This document shows positions 1 to 9,098 of a stretch of 64,000 nt of DNA, in pieces. Origin of the DNA: an uncultured Collinsella sp. (GTDB lineage: Bacteria > Actinomycetota > Coriobacteriia > Coriobacteriales > Coriobacteriaceae); the NCBI GenBank assembly GCA_902493515.1, contig CABUPE010000003.1, positions 37,910 through 101,909 on the forward strand, given 5' to 3'. How positions within the stretch are numbered: the stretch's first letter is position 1; every line of letters starts with the position of its first letter. Under the pieces are notes generated by a model, which saw only the letters and a program-made list of their open reading frames with translations, searched no databases and was not told the origin of the DNA. A program made the translations under genes and the position numbers.

Positions 1-266
1 ATGGCGCGACACGACAGCACGATCGACGACTTGCGTTTGGTCATCACGGCGCGAATGGGATCGTCATCCATGGCGATAACGTCAGGTGCCTCAAGGGCCT
101 CAACACGTGCATGGGAAGCGGCAAAGGGATTGACGATTTCGGCGGGGCCAGCTGCCAAGACCTCGATATCGGGATCGGCGGCAAGTGCAGCCTCGATACC
201 ATCGAGAACAACCTGAGGTTTCTCGTCTCCGCCCACAACGTCTACACAAACGCGAACGTTACTCAT
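1..266 (-). CDS. plsX: Phosphate acyltransferase PlsX (N-terminal part; gene runs off the window)
   Basis: Only the first 88 or so codons are present. The start VRVCVDVVGGDEKPQ matches the PlsX opening, where a GGD motif follows the first beta strand. Further on, a segment IAMDDDPIRAVMTKRKSSI matches the family's conserved D-P-x-x-A-x-R/K-x-K-x-x-S-S stretch. PlsX makes acyl-phosphate from acyl-ACP for phospholipid synthesis at the membrane. The ATG at 266 is preferred over the ATG at 272 because the AAGGAG box at about 275-281 lies 7 nt from it but only 1 nt from the other. It follows rpmF, the usual rpmF-plsX order. The usual M of the MGGD motif is V here. Confidence 0.85.
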   Translation of the reverse strand, partial: MSNVRVCVDVVGGDEKPQVVLDGIEAALAADPDIEVLAAGPAEIVNPFAASHARVEALEAPDVIAMDDDPIRAVMTKRKSSIVLSCRA

Positions 267-283
267 ATACATGCTCCTTATAC

Positions 284-313
284 AAAAATGGCCGACTCAT
301 TGAGCCGGCCATT
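284..313 (-). terminator. Terminator-like hairpin between rpmF and plsX
   Basis: An inverted repeat built on ATGGCCG/CGGCCAT is followed on the minus strand by a T5 run. It sits between the rpmF stop and the plsX ribosome site, so it could attenuate plsX relative to the abundantly made L32. Confidence 0.6.
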
Positions 314-353
314 GTGGTTCCATTTGGAACGGCATCGCATCCAGAGTATACCG

Positions 354-533
354 TTACTCGGTAACGATAACCTCGCGGTCCTTGTAGAAACCGCAGCTGG
401 GGCACACGTGGTGCGGAAGCTTGACAGCGCCGCAACGGGGGCACGTGGACTGAGCCGCAGCCGAGATCTTCATGTTGGCGGAACGACGGGTGTGAGTGCG
501 GATACGACCCTGCTTTTGTTTAGGTACGGGCAT
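354..533 (-). CDS. rpmF: 50S ribosomal protein L32
   Basis: A 59-residue protein beginning MPVPKQKQGRIRTHTRR, the typical L32 N-terminus. Two CxxC pairs (C31-x2-C34 and C44-x2-C47) form the zinc-ribbon version of L32. It is a component of the large ribosomal subunit. It lies between a YceD/DUF177 gene and plsX, a common bacterial order linking ribosome and lipid synthesis. The upstream GAAGGTCACT gives a usable ribosome site. Confidence 0.95.
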   Translation of the reverse strand: MPVPKQKQGRIRTHTRRSANMKISAAAQSTCPRCGAVKLPHHVCPSCGFYKDREVIVTE

Positions 534-597
534 AGTGACCTTCCTTATGAACTATCCAGTGTGGCGATTACGCGCAAGTAGCGATACTACCACAGTT

Positions 598-1152
598 TTA
601 CTCATCAAGCTTGAGATTCTTCAATGCTGCAAATGGATTTTCCGTGGCAGCGGCCCATTCTGCCTCTGCCTGGGCGGCGCAATCGCATTGTTCGACGTTG
701 AGATTGCAACCGCATGTGGGGCACAGACCACGGCAATCGGGCTTGCAGAGCACCACAAACGGCGTGTCCATAACGACCGCGTCATTGATGGGCTCACCCA
801 GATCGACGATGCGGTCCTCACCCAGAAGCTCGTAGCCGTCCTCGTAGGCCTCGGGATCCTCGGGCTCCTCAAAGAGGTAGAACTCCTCGATCTCTCCGGC
901 GATATCAAACGAGGCGGGCTCCAGGCAACGGTCGCACTCACCGGTGGCGTGCGCGCGGACCATGCCCGTGAGCAAGACACCGGTACCGGCATTGGTAAAG
1001 ACAACGTCGTAGTCGATGCCGTCCTGAAGCTGGTACTCCTTCTCGCCCACCGTGTAGGTGGCGACATCGACCTTACCGGTCAGCGGATACGAATCTCCAG
1101 GAAACTCGAGCTGCTCGGAAAGATCGACGGTAACGCTCGGGAACTCAGCCAT
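598..1152 (-). CDS. yceD: YceD/DUF177 family protein
   Basis: About 184 residues from the ATG at 1152, which overlaps the upstream stop as TAATG and so suggests translational coupling. The protein has the DUF177 signature: a central CDRCLEP motif, an acidic middle region, and a Cys-rich C-terminal stretch with CRGLCPTCG followed by a CDC motif, which probably binds zinc. DUF177 proteins are encoded next to rpmF and have been linked to 23S rRNA or ribosome maturation. The position directly upstream of rpmF supports the call. The exact biochemical role is not established. Confidence 0.85.
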   Translation of the reverse strand: MAEFPSVTVDLSEQLEFPGDSYPLTGKVDVATYTVGEKEYQLQDGIDYDVVFTNAGTGVLLTGMVRAHATGECDRCLEPASFDIAGEIEEFYLFEEPEDPEAYEDGYELLGEDRIVDLGEPINDAVVMDTPFVVLCKPDCRGLCPTCGCNLNVEQCDCAAQAEAEWAAATENPFAALKNLKLDE

Positions 1153-1649
1153 TACCACTGACCATTCTGTTGGGCGGCACCCTCGTTGAGCTGCTGACGG
1201 CAACGGGTAACGGTGCCGGTCAGGCTCTTGAGGTTCTCCTCCAGGTGTGTAAAGACCTGCTCTGCGTAGTCCTCGGCAGCATAACGCGTCTCGCGCTCGT
1301 ACTGCTGGGCACGATCGCGGATGTCGTCGGCCTGCTGCTGCGCAAGGCGGACGATCTCCTGCTCACCGGCAATGGTGAGGGCCTGCTGCTGAGCGTCGGC
1401 GATGATGGAATCGGCCTGAGCGGCGGCGGAAGCCATAAGCTCCTCGCGCTCCTTAAGGATACGGCGGGACTTCTGCCACTCCTCGGGATAGCTCATGCGG
1501 ATCTCGTCGAGGATGTTGAAGAACACGTCGGCGTCGATGACCTTGAACTGAGCGTTCTTGCCGAAAGGCGGCTTGGCTTCCTCGATCAGCCCTTCGAGCT
1601 CATCGACCAAGCTGACGATCCTATCGCCAGGAAAATTCTCGCCCGGCAT
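1152..1649 (-). CDS. DivIVA-like / F-type ATPase subunit B-like coiled-coil protein
   Basis: About 165 residues. The ATG at 1649 is chosen because AAAGGAG lies 5 nt upstream; an upstream in-frame ATG lacks this. The N-terminus (about 1-60) contains a short globular segment with VDELEGLIEEAK. The rest is a long Ala/Gln/Glu-rich helix (about 60-150) of coiled-coil character, rich in QQQA and REEL-type heptads. Proteins like this occur between coaD and yceD in Coriobacteriia and are annotated as DivIVA-like or ATPase-like. No transmembrane segment is visible. A scaffold or division-site role is an inference only. Confidence 0.6.
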   Translation of the reverse strand: MPGENFPGDRIVSLVDELEGLIEEAKPPFGKNAQFKVIDADVFFNILDEIRMSYPEEWQKSRRILKEREELMASAAAQADSIIADAQQQALTIAGEQEIVRLAQQQADDIRDRAQQYERETRYAAEDYAEQVFTHLEENLKSLTGTVTRCRQQLNEGAAQQNGQW

Positions 1650-1717
1650 CCGGTCTCCTTTCATAGGTAACATATCATCGTGCTAGTTTACCACATGCCA
1701 CCAGGCAATAAGAAACG

Positions 1718-2215
1718 TCACGAAAAGCGATGTTTGAGCGCTTCGACCACGTTGGACGGGACAAACGTCGATACATCGCTGCCGAGCGAGGCGATCTGGC
1801 GAACAACCGAGCTCGAGATATAGCCGTACTGCGGCGCACTCATGACAAAGATGGACTCCAGCTCGCTATCCAGGCGATAGTTAAGGTCGGCCTGCTGCAG
1901 CTCATATTCAAAGTCGGTCATGGCGCGCAGGCCCTTGACCACGGCCCCCGCCCCCTGCTCGCGAGCGAAGTCGACCAAGAGGCCGGTAAAGGGCAGGACC
2001 TCAACGCCGTCGATATCACCGAGCGCCTCGCGGGCCAGCGCCACGCGCTCATCGAGCATAAACGTGGTGCCCACGCCGTTTTTACCCTGCGACTCGGCAA
2101 CAGCGACGATCACGCTAGGAAAGATGCGGCGGGCGCGGCGGATCACATCGATATGGCCAAACGTGATGGGATCGAAGGTGCCCGGGACGATCACGCGGTT
2201 GATGGTGTCATTCAT
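1718..2215 (-). CDS. coaD: Pantetheine-phosphate adenylyltransferase (CoaD)
   Basis: A 165-residue protein catalysing ATP + 4'-phosphopantetheine to dephospho-CoA, the penultimate CoA step. Visible motifs are the nucleotidyltransferase loop GTFDPITFGHIDVI (the T/HxGH-type site) at residues 12-25 and the C-terminal ISSSVVRQIA motif, equivalent to the ISSTxVR signature. Length matches the family (about 160). The start overlaps the end of rsmD by 8 bp, giving the common rsmD-coaD pair. Confidence 0.95.
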   Translation of the reverse strand: MNDTINRVIVPGTFDPITFGHIDVIRRARRIFPSVIVAVAESQGKNGVGTTFMLDERVALAREALGDIDGVEVLPFTGLLVDFAREQGAGAVVKGLRAMTDFEYELQQADLNYRLDSELESIFVMSAPQYGYISSSVVRQIASLGSDVSTFVPSNVVEALKHRFS

Positions 2216-2864
2216 GGGCGTCCTCCTGAAACGTCGTGGCATCGTTGTTATCGGCATCGGTGACGGCACTATCGTCCTCACCGTCGTCATCGCCGACCCA
2301 ACGAAGCAGGTCGACCGAGGTAATGCCGTAGCGCTTCTCACGTACAGTCTCAAAGCCTGCCGGATGCGCGCCCGCATCGGCGGAGGCATGCTCAAACAGG
2401 GCATAAGCGCCAGGCGCAAGCAGACCCTGCTGAGCCAGGTTCTGCAGCATTTCCTCGACCGGCTCGGCACCAAAAGCATAGGGCGGGTCGAGCAGGACCA
2501 AATCAAAGGGGCCGCCCGGTACACGACCGCGCGAGGCACTTGCCAGCATGTCGCCCGTGACCACACGCCAACGCGCACGGTCACGGCAGAGCGACTCGAT
2601 ATTCTTGGTAATGAGCCGCGCGGCGTTGCGATCGATCTCAAACGTCGTGAGCGAGCGGGCCCCACGAGAGAGCATCTCTAACCCTAAGGCACCGGAGCCG
2701 CCAAAGGCGTCCAGCACACGAACCTCGTCCAAATTGAAATCGAATGCCGACATGACCATAGATGCGCACGCCTCGCGCACGCGATCAGTCGTGGGGCGGG
2801 TGACATCGCGACCACGGGGCTCCTCGATCTTACGACCGCGCCATTCGCCGCCGATGATTCTCAT
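2208..2864 (-). CDS. rsmD: 16S rRNA (guanine-966-N2)-methyltransferase RsmD
   Basis: 218 residues starting MRIIGGEWRGRKIEEP, a typical RsmD N-terminus with the RPTTDRVREA substrate-binding segment. The SAM-binding motif is DAFGGSGALGLE and the catalytic motif is LLDPPY. It methylates G966 of 16S rRNA. It overlaps recG upstream by 4 bp (ATGA) and coaD downstream by 8 bp. The C-terminal roughly 25 residues are an acidic tail (DDDGEDD) longer than in most homologues. Confidence 0.93.
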   Translation of the reverse strand: MRIIGGEWRGRKIEEPRGRDVTRPTTDRVREACASMVMSAFDFNLDEVRVLDAFGGSGALGLEMLSRGARSLTTFEIDRNAARLITKNIESLCRDRARWRVVTGDMLASASRGRVPGGPFDLVLLDPPYAFGAEPVEEMLQNLAQQGLLAPGAYALFEHASADAGAHPAGFETVREKRYGITSVDLLRWVGDDDGEDDSAVTDADNNDATTFQEDAHE

Positions 2865-5038
2865 CCTCCGCTGACCTCCTTAAAAATGTGTCGATATCGC
2901 ATGGCGACCGCCTCGCGCAAGGGACGCGTCGCCACAGAGTCAAGGTTGCAAGCATACCGCAAGAGCTCGACCGCGTCCAAATGGGCCCATTCGATAAGGT
3001 CCTCATCGGCATCCAGGTCCACAAAGCGCAAGGTCACGCCACCGTGCTGACGGTACCCCAGGATTTCGCCCTCGTGACGCAGACGCAGGTCCATCTGGGC
3101 AAGCGTAAAACCATCCGAGGTCTTTTCGAGCGACTGTAGACGGTCTTGTGCCGCCGAGGCGCCGCCATTGCCCTTGGAGTGCGTCATGACCAGGCACGTG
3201 CCCGACACACTGCCACGGCCCACGCGGCCGCGCAGCTGGTGCAGGGCAGCCAATCCAAAGCGCTCGCCGTTCTCGATGACCATGACGGTGGCGTTAGGCA
3301 CGTCGACGCCCACCTCGACCACCGTAGTCGAGACGAGCACGTCAATCTCGCCACGCTTGAAGGCATCGATAACCTGGTCCTTCTCCCCCGCCGGCATGCG
3401 GCCGTGAAGGCGCTCGATGGCAAGACCCGGCAACGCCAGACGCAGGCGGTCGAGCTCGGTTGCCGTATCGTGCAGTGGCACGGGGACGGTTACGCGGCCC
3501 TCGTCGTCGCGAGCAATACCGGGCACGTCTTCCAGCTCATCGGCCGAGTCACTCGGCTCCACGAGCGGGCAAATCACGTAGGCCTGCTGACCCTTTTCAT
3601 GCGCCTCGCGGATGGCGCCATAGGCGAGGTCGCGGCTCGACTCGGTGAGTACGCGTGTCGTCACGCCAGCGCCAGGGACGGGCCGATGGCGGATGATACT
3701 CGTGTCCAGATCGCCGTAGACCGAAAGCGCCAGCGTACGCGGGATCGGTGTCGCCGTCATAACGAGCAGGTCCGCACCGGGGCCCTTCGCGCGTAGGGCG
3801 TTGCGTTGGCCAACGCCAAACCGGTGCTGCTCGTCGATGACGACAAGCGACAGATGATTGAACGCAACGTTATCCGAAAGCACCGCGTGGGTTCCAAAGA
3901 GGACGTCGAGCTCGCCCGATTCAAGCTGGGCATGGATCTGCTCGCGCTCTGAGGCCGGCGTGGCACCCGTCAGAAGCGCCCAGGACATGCCCGCCTGCGA
4001 GAGCAGAGGGCCGGTCTTATCGGCATATTGGCGCGCCAACACGCCCGTGGGCGCCATAACGCAGGCCTGCGTACCGCTATCGGCAGCCACAGCCAGAGCG
4101 CAGGCGGCAACGGCGGTCTTACCGGTACCGACATCGCCCAGCAGCAGGCGGTTCATCACGCGCCCACCATCGCACATATCGCGCAGGATATCTTGGAACG
4201 CGGTCTCCTGCTCGTCGCTCAGCGAAAACGGCAGGGCTTGCTTAAGCGCGGCCAGGTGCTCGCCCGCGGTGTGGGCATAGGGAACCACATCGACCAGGCC
4301 GCCGACGTTGCGCAGGCGCAGCGCCAGCTGCAGGTAGAGGCACTCCTCGTAGGCAAGCCGTGCGCGCGCGATATCGCACTCGGCCATACTCGATGGAAAA
4401 TGGATCGAACGCAACGCGCGGGCATTGCTCATGAGCTTCCGCTTTGCGCGCAACGGCGCGGGAATCGGATCGAACGGATTGCCGACGACCTCGAGCGCGC
4501 CGCTTACGATGCGGCGCATCCACGCCTGGCTCACGCCATCGCTCACGTAATGGACCGGCAAAATGGTACCCGCAGCACGACCGTCCTCAAGCTTTTCAAA
4601 ATGCGGCGAGGCCATCTGCTTAAAACCGTAGGCAAACTCGACCTTGCCCATCACGGCCAAGCGGTCGCCCTGCTTAAGCTGCTGGGCAATCCAGGGCTGG
4701 CGGAAAAAGGCGACCTGTAGCACGCCCGTCTCGTCCACCAGCGATACCTCGGTCACCTGCATGCGCGGACGCGGCTGCTTTTGGACGATGCGGTCGACCG
4801 TGGCGATGATGGTGCACACGGTACCGATGGGCGCCATCTCGATGGACCACGAACGGGTAAAGTCGAGGTATCGATGAGGGATATGGAGAAGGAGGTCCCC
4901 CACCGTCCTAATTCCCAGACGGCGAAGGGCCTCCTCACGTTTACCCGAAACATATTTGAGTCGCGCGATATCCTCGTCGAGCGCATTGCTCTGGGCAAAG
5001 CGCTCCGAGACGCGCGGCACGGAGCAGAGCTCGGACAT
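2861..5038 (-). CDS. recG: ATP-dependent DNA helicase RecG
   Basis: 725 residues, close to the usual length. It has an OB-fold wedge domain near residues 60-150, then helicase motifs: Walker A GDVGTGKTA near residue 305, Walker B VVIDEQHRFG, the TATPIPRT motif and QLRGRVGRG. RecG remodels stalled forks and Holliday junctions. It ends in a 4-bp overlap with rsmD and follows fakA, a gene order shared with many Gram-positives. Confidence 0.95.
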   Translation of the reverse strand: MSELCSVPRVSERFAQSNALDEDIARLKYVSGKREEALRRLGIRTVGDLLLHIPHRYLDFTRSWSIEMAPIGTVCTIIATVDRIVQKQPRPRMQVTEVSLVDETGVLQVAFFRQPWIAQQLKQGDRLAVMGKVEFAYGFKQMASPHFEKLEDGRAAGTILPVHYVSDGVSQAWMRRIVSGALEVVGNPFDPIPAPLRAKRKLMSNARALRSIHFPSSMAECDIARARLAYEECLYLQLALRLRNVGGLVDVVPYAHTAGEHLAALKQALPFSLSDEQETAFQDILRDMCDGGRVMNRLLLGDVGTGKTAVAACALAVAADSGTQACVMAPTGVLARQYADKTGPLLSQAGMSWALLTGATPASEREQIHAQLESGELDVLFGTHAVLSDNVAFNHLSLVVIDEQHRFGVGQRNALRAKGPGADLLVMTATPIPRTLALSVYGDLDTSIIRHRPVPGAGVTTRVLTESSRDLAYGAIREAHEKGQQAYVICPLVEPSDSADELEDVPGIARDDEGRVTVPVPLHDTATELDRLRLALPGLAIERLHGRMPAGEKDQVIDAFKRGEIDVLVSTTVVEVGVDVPNATVMVIENGERFGLAALHQLRGRVGRGSVSGTCLVMTHSKGNGGASAAQDRLQSLEKTSDGFTLAQMDLRLRHEGEILGYRQHGGVTLRFVDLDADEDLIEWAHLDAVELLRYACNLDSVATRPLREAVAMRYRHIFKEVSGG

Positions 5039-5048
5039 GGGCAGATGC

Positions 5049-6710
5049 CTACTCGATCGAGAAGATCACGGGATAGAGCGGCTGCTCGCCACGATGGGCG
5101 TCAATCTCCAAGTCGGGCTGAGCTTCCTCGATGGCGTCGACGATCTCCTGGAAGGCCTCATCGGACAGCTCCTCGCCGGCCAGAATCGTCAGCGCGTCGC
5201 CCTCCTCTTCCTCCTGCATGCGGTTGATGCAGTCGAGCGTGACCTGCTTCACGTCGGAGCCGACCACGTCGATGGAGCCGGCGATGATACCCATGACGTC
5301 ACCGGAGTGAATCGGAGAACCGTCAGAGGCACTGGAGTCGCGCACGGCGCGGGTGACCTCGCCATCGCGGACCTCGCTGATGGCGTCGACCATGGCGGCG
5401 ACGGCATCCTCGAGCTCGGAATCGGGCAGGACTGCGAACAGCGCGGAGAAGGCCTGCGGGACGGTCTTGGTGGGAACGACGGCGACCTTCTTGTCGGTGC
5501 AGGCTGAGGCAGCAGCCTCAGCGGCCATGCGGATGTTGCCGTTGTTGGGCAGAATGATGACCGAGGTCGCGTTGACCTGGTCAACAGCGCCCAGCAGGTC
5601 TGCAGTCGAGGGGTTCATGGTCTGACCACCCGACACGATCACGTCGACGCCGAGGGACTTGAGGATGTCTGCCTCGCCGGACCCAGCGGCAACGGCGACA
5701 AAGCCCAGCGCCTTGGCGGGCTCGGCGGCCTTTTCCTGGTCCTCATGAATCTTGGCGGTACGGTCGTGGGCCTCCATCTCCATGTTGTGGATAAAGACCT
5801 CGTAGATCTGACCAAGCTGAAGCATGTGCTCGAGCACCAGGTTGGGGGTGTTGGAGTGCACGTGGATCTTGTAATCGGGGTAGGCGCCCACGAGTAGCTC
5901 ACAGTCGCCCATGGAACCCAGGAACTTAAGGCACTCATCCTCGTCAAAGGGAGCGTCAGCCTTAAAGAGGAACTCGTTGCAGTAGCGGAACTCCGAGCCC
6001 TCCCAGTCGTCGTTGGCCTCGATCTCAACGCGATTGAGGGCCGCGTCGCGGGCAGAGCCAGCGGAATCAAACGTGGCGGAGAAATCCTCGACCACGGTGC
6101 TGCGGCCAAGAGCGGCGGCAACAAAGTTCTCAAGGAAAATAGCAAAGCCAAAGGCGCCGGAGTCGACCACGCCGTTCTCCTTCAGAACGGGCAGCAGGTC
6201 GGGCGTGCGAGCGACGGACTGGTAGGCCTCGACGACGATGGCATCGAGCGCGTCCTCGGCCGAGAACTTCTTCTTTTCGCACTCGTCGGCCTTGGTCGAG
6301 ACATCGCGCAGCACCGTGAGAATCGTGCCCTCGATGGGCTTACGGACGGCCTGGAAGGCGACCTTGACGGCGCGGCGGAACGCATAGGCGATGTTGGCGG
6401 ACGTGATGGGCTCATCAGCAGAGACGAGACCCTCGGCCACGCCGCGCAGGATCTGAGAGGTGATGACGCCGGAGTTGCCGCGGGCACCCATCAGGGAGCC
6501 GTGGGTGATGGCGCCGGCGATGGCCTCCATATCGGCATCGGCGGGAAGGGCGGAAAGCTCCTTGGTCACCGAGGCGAGCGTGAGCGACATGTTGGTACCG
6601 GTGTCGCCGTCGGGTACGGGGAAGACATTGAGCTTGTTGATCTCCTCGGCCTTGTCGGAAACAGCAGCCGCAGCGATCGGAAAACAGGTGCGAATGGTCT
6701 TTGCAATCAT
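5049..6710 (-). CDS. fakA: Fatty acid kinase subunit FakA (DAK2-domain, YloV family)
   Basis: 553 residues. The N-terminal DAK2 (DhaL-like) domain has NVFPVPDGDTGTNM at residues 28-41, whose aspartates bind Mg-ATP. A second conserved site is SLMGARGNSGVI. The C-terminal half has the DegV-like or FakA-C sequence with ILPNNGNIRMAAE. FakA phosphorylates fatty acids held by a FakB protein, feeding PlsX/PlsY lipid synthesis. It sits right after a Gls24/Asp23 gene, the conserved yloU-yloV pair, and ahead of recG. No fakB is visible in the window. Confidence 0.9.
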   Translation of the reverse strand: MIAKTIRTCFPIAAAAVSDKAEEINKLNVFPVPDGDTGTNMSLTLASVTKELSALPADADMEAIAGAITHGSLMGARGNSGVITSQILRGVAEGLVSADEPITSANIAYAFRRAVKVAFQAVRKPIEGTILTVLRDVSTKADECEKKKFSAEDALDAIVVEAYQSVARTPDLLPVLKENGVVDSGAFGFAIFLENFVAAALGRSTVVEDFSATFDSAGSARDAALNRVEIEANDDWEGSEFRYCNEFLFKADAPFDEDECLKFLGSMGDCELLVGAYPDYKIHVHSNTPNLVLEHMLQLGQIYEVFIHNMEMEAHDRTAKIHEDQEKAAEPAKALGFVAVAAGSGEADILKSLGVDVIVSGGQTMNPSTADLLGAVDQVNATSVIILPNNGNIRMAAEAAASACTDKKVAVVPTKTVPQAFSALFAVLPDSELEDAVAAMVDAISEVRDGEVTRAVRDSSASDGSPIHSGDVMGIIAGSIDVVGSDVKQVTLDCINRMQEEEEGDALTILAGEELSDEAFQEIVDAIEEAQPDLEIDAHRGEQPLYPVIFSIE

Positions 6711-6737
6711 GGGTATTTGAATCTCCGTTTTCGGATG

Positions 6738-7094
6738 CTAGTTCAGACGGCTCTTGAGCGCGTCGATGTGAATGCCGATCTTAAGGCTGGCGGGATCGAT
6801 CTGGGCGATCTCCTGCAGGGTGAAGGCAACGGAGCTCGAAAGATTGTGGCAGACGGACTTCATGTTGACGCCGTTCTCGAGCACGACGTGAAGATCGACC
6901 GTAAGGCCGTTCTCGTCGGCGGAGACAAGCACGCCCTTGCGGAGGCGCTGACCGGCAAGCAGGCGCACGCTCTCGGCGCCTTGGAGCTGCTCAGCCATAC
7001 CGACGACGCCATAGCACGTCATCGCGGCATAACCGGCAATATCGGCAATAACGTCGTTCGAGACGCTCAGGCTGCCGTTAATGGTCTCAGACAC
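6738..7094 (-). CDS. Asp23/Gls24 family envelope stress response protein (YloU-like)
   Basis: 118 residues from a GTG at 7094. This start is chosen because AAGGAG lies 6 nt upstream; the longer reading from an ATG at 7127 has no ribosome site. Conserved Asp23 features are VIADIAGYAAMTCYGVVGM near the N-terminus and a middle segment VDLHVVLENGVNMKSVC. Such proteins associate with the membrane and the cell envelope. It is encoded immediately upstream of fakA, the usual arrangement. Confidence 0.88.
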   Translation of the reverse strand: MSETINGSLSVSNDVIADIAGYAAMTCYGVVGMAEQLQGAESVRLLAGQRLRKGVLVSADENGLTVDLHVVLENGVNMKSVCHNLSSSVAFTLQEIAQIDPASLKIGIHIDALKSRLN

Positions 7095-7251
7095 AAGAAT
7101 CTCCTTATCTGGTGCTCGCGGCACCATGTCGTGGGAGCAATCATTGCAATATTCTACAACGACCGCGCCATGTTGAGGTGGTGGGTCGCGGGATTACATC
7201 CTCGACACGAAATGTTGATATGGCAACGTTCGAGTCAAGTGGTCGCGGCAT

Positions 7252-7283
7252 GAAAAAACCCGCCGCATAAGCGACGGGTTTTA
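7252..7283 (-). terminator. Intrinsic terminator after tRNA-Asn genes
   Basis: On the minus strand a 10-bp GC-rich stem (AACCCGTCGC / GCGGCGGGTT, with one mismatch) with a TTAT loop is followed by a run of six Ts. It lies immediately downstream of the second tRNA-Asn. Confidence 0.85.
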
Positions 7284-7288
7284 CAACC

Positions 7289-7363
7289 TGGCTCCCCGGG
7301 TAGGACTCGAACCTACAACAGCGCGGTTAACAGCCGCGTGCTCTACCATTGAGCTACCGAGGA
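7289..7363 (-). tRNA. tRNA-Asn (GTT)
   Basis: A 75-nt cloverleaf including encoded CCA. The acceptor stem TCCTCGG pairs with CCGGGGA with one G-T pair. The anticodon stem CGCGG/CCGCG encloses the loop CTGTTAA, giving anticodon GTT. The T arm is GTAGG-TTCGAGT-CCTAC. The sequence is identical to the copy at 7398-7472, so the two are a tandem duplication. Confidence 0.96.
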
Positions 7364-7368
7364 ATTTA

Positions 7369-7388
7369 AAAGCCCAGCGGAATGGGCT
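7369..7388 (-). terminator. Small hairpin between the tRNA-Asn copies
   Basis: AGCCC / GGGCT forms a 5-bp stem followed by TTTTA on the minus strand. It could be a weak terminator or a processing signal between the two tRNAs. Confidence 0.35.
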
Positions 7389-7397
7389 GAGAAATTC

Positions 7398-7472
7398 TGG
7401 CTCCCCGGGTAGGACTCGAACCTACAACAGCGCGGTTAACAGCCGCGTGCTCTACCATTGAGCTACCGAGGA
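7398..7472 (-). tRNA. tRNA-Asn (GTT), second identical copy
   Basis: Base-for-base identical to 7289-7363 over all 75 nt, including the CCA end and anticodon GTT. This is the promoter-proximal copy of the pair on the minus strand. Confidence 0.96.
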
Positions 7473-7560
7473 ATAGGTGCGTGCTCTCAAGCAACGAAGT
7501 TTATTATACGGACGAATCAGCTTAGGGCAAGAACTTTTTTGAGATTTTTTCCGACCTAGT

Positions 7561-7580
7561 CATTGGGGACGTCCCCAATG
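7561..7580. repeat. 20-bp perfect palindrome
   Basis: CATTGGGGAC followed by its exact complement GTCCCCAATG. It lies between the rpoD terminator region and the tRNA genes. It may be an intergenic repeat unit or a protein-binding site; only one copy is seen here. Confidence 0.6.
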
Positions 7581-7587
7581 ACCACAT

Positions 7588-7625
7588 GAAAGCGCCCCCA
7601 AGCGGATGTGCTTGAGGGCGCTTCT
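7588..7625 (-). terminator. Hairpin downstream of rpoD
   Basis: A long stem, AAGCGCCCTCAAGC on the minus strand pairing with GCTTGGGGGCGCTT around a short loop, starts 8 nt after the rpoD stop. The T-tract is short, so termination strength is uncertain. Confidence 0.6.
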
Positions 7626-7632
7626 TGCTTGA

Positions 7633-8988
7633 CTAGCTTTCGATATAGTCTTTGAGCTTGCTGCTGCGGCTCGGGTGGCGGAGCTTGGCCAAGGTCTTGG
7701 ACTCGATCTGGCGGATACGCTCGCGCGTGACGCCAAACTCGCGGCCGACTTCCTCGAGCGTGCGGGGATGCCCGTCGACAAGGCCAAAGCGCAGCTCGAT
7801 AACCTTGCGCTCACGATCGGCAAGCGAGTCGAGCACCTGGGTGAGCTGCTCCTGCAGCATGGAGAAGCTGGCGGCATCGGGCGGAACGATAGCCTGGGAG
7901 TCCTCGATGAAGTCGCCCAGCTGGGAATCCTCTTCCTCGCCGATGGGGGTCTCGAGCGACACGGGCTCCTGCGAAATCTTCTGGATCTCGCGGACGCGGT
8001 CGGCGCTCATGTCCATCTCGGCACCGATCTCCTCAGGGGTCGGGTCGCGACCCAGGTCCTGAAGGAGCTGGCGCTGCACGCGGACGAGCTTGTTGATGGT
8101 CTCGACCATATGCACGGGAATACGGATGGTACGGGCCTGATCGGCAATGGCGCGCGTAATGGCCTGACGGATCCACCACGTGGCGTACGTGGAGAACTTA
8201 AAGCCCTTCTGGTAGTCGAACTTCTCAACGGCGCGGATCAGACCGAGGTTGCCCTCCTGGATCAGGTCAAGGAACAGCATGCCGCGGCCGACATAGCGTT
8301 TGGCGATGGAGACGACCAGACGCAGGTTTGCGCTGATGAGTGCCTGCTTAGCTTCGAGGCCGACGTTCTCAATGCGCGTAAGACGACGCATCTCGGCACG
8401 CGTGAGCTCGAGCTCACCGGCATCGGCGGCCTCGAGCTTCTCGGTGGCCTCAAGACCGGCCTCGATCTTCATGGCCAGATCGACCTCTTCGGAGGCGGTC
8501 AGCAGGTCGACCTTGCCGATCTCCTTGAGGTACATACGGACCGGGTCGCCGGTCAGCATCACCGTGGAGGCATCGATGCCACGCACGCGCGAACGCGAAC
8601 GGGACGTGCGCACGGTGCGCTTCTTCTTGCTCTTGGAAGAACCCATCTCGGCGTCGGCCTGACGGGCCATCTTGAGCTCATGATCGTCGAGCGAGCCGGA
8701 ATCGTGCTCGTCGTCGTCATCGAAATCGTCGGTATCGGTATCGGTATCGTTATCGTCATCGTCGACGTCCATAGGGGCGTCGTCGTTACCGCTCGCGGAG
8801 ATAATCTGGATGCCGCTGTTGCGCAGCGCGGAATACACCGCGGTGAGCTGCCCATCAGTTACATCGATATCCTTCAGGGCGACCTGAATCTCGTCCTCGG
8901 TTACCGAAGTCCTGTTTGAGCCGTTGCCCATGAGCTTTGCAACGTAGGATTCCAGCCCAGTACCCGTGCTCTCAGTCTTTTTTGGCAC
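7633..8988 (-). CDS. rpoD: RNA polymerase primary sigma factor RpoD (SigA)
   Basis: 451 residues from a GTG at 8988, which has AGGGAG 5 nt upstream; an ATG at 9003 lacks such spacing. An N-terminal acidic patch (about residues 80-95, a run of Asp) is followed by a basic Arg/Lys/Ser segment. Then come region 1.2 ([17 protein letters not shown]), region 2 ([20 protein letters not shown] and the [11 protein letters not shown] -10-binding helix), region 3 ([13 protein letters not shown]) and region 4 ([19 protein letters not shown]). It is the housekeeping sigma factor. It is monocistronic or lies after dnaG, with about 110 bp between them. Confidence 0.97.
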   Translation of the reverse strand: MPKKTESTGTGLESYVAKLMGNGSNRTSVTEDEIQVALKDIDVTDGQLTAVYSALRNSGIQIISASGNDDAPMDVDDDDNDTDTDTDDFDDDDEHDSGSLDDHELKMARQADAEMGSSKSKKKRTVRTSRSRSRVRGIDASTVMLTGDPVRMYLKEIGKVDLLTASEEVDLAMKIEAGLEATEKLEAADAGELELTRAEMRRLTRIENVGLEAKQALISANLRLVVSIAKRYVGRGMLFLDLIQEGNLGLIRAVEKFDYQKGFKFSTYATWWIRQAITRAIADQARTIRIPVHMVETINKLVRVQRQLLQDLGRDPTPEEIGAEMDMSADRVREIQKISQEPVSLETPIGEEEDSQLGDFIEDSQAIVPPDAASFSMLQEQLTQVLDSLADRERKVIELRFGLVDGHPRTLEEVGREFGVTRERIRQIESKTLAKLRHPSRSSKLKDYIES

Positions 8989-9098
8989 AGATTCTCCCTT
9001 CATAGTCCACAGGACTCAATACTTTAGCACACACATTGACGTCTATACCCAAAAAGAGGACTGGATATAGGCGAGAATACGCTGGTTGACCACAACAT

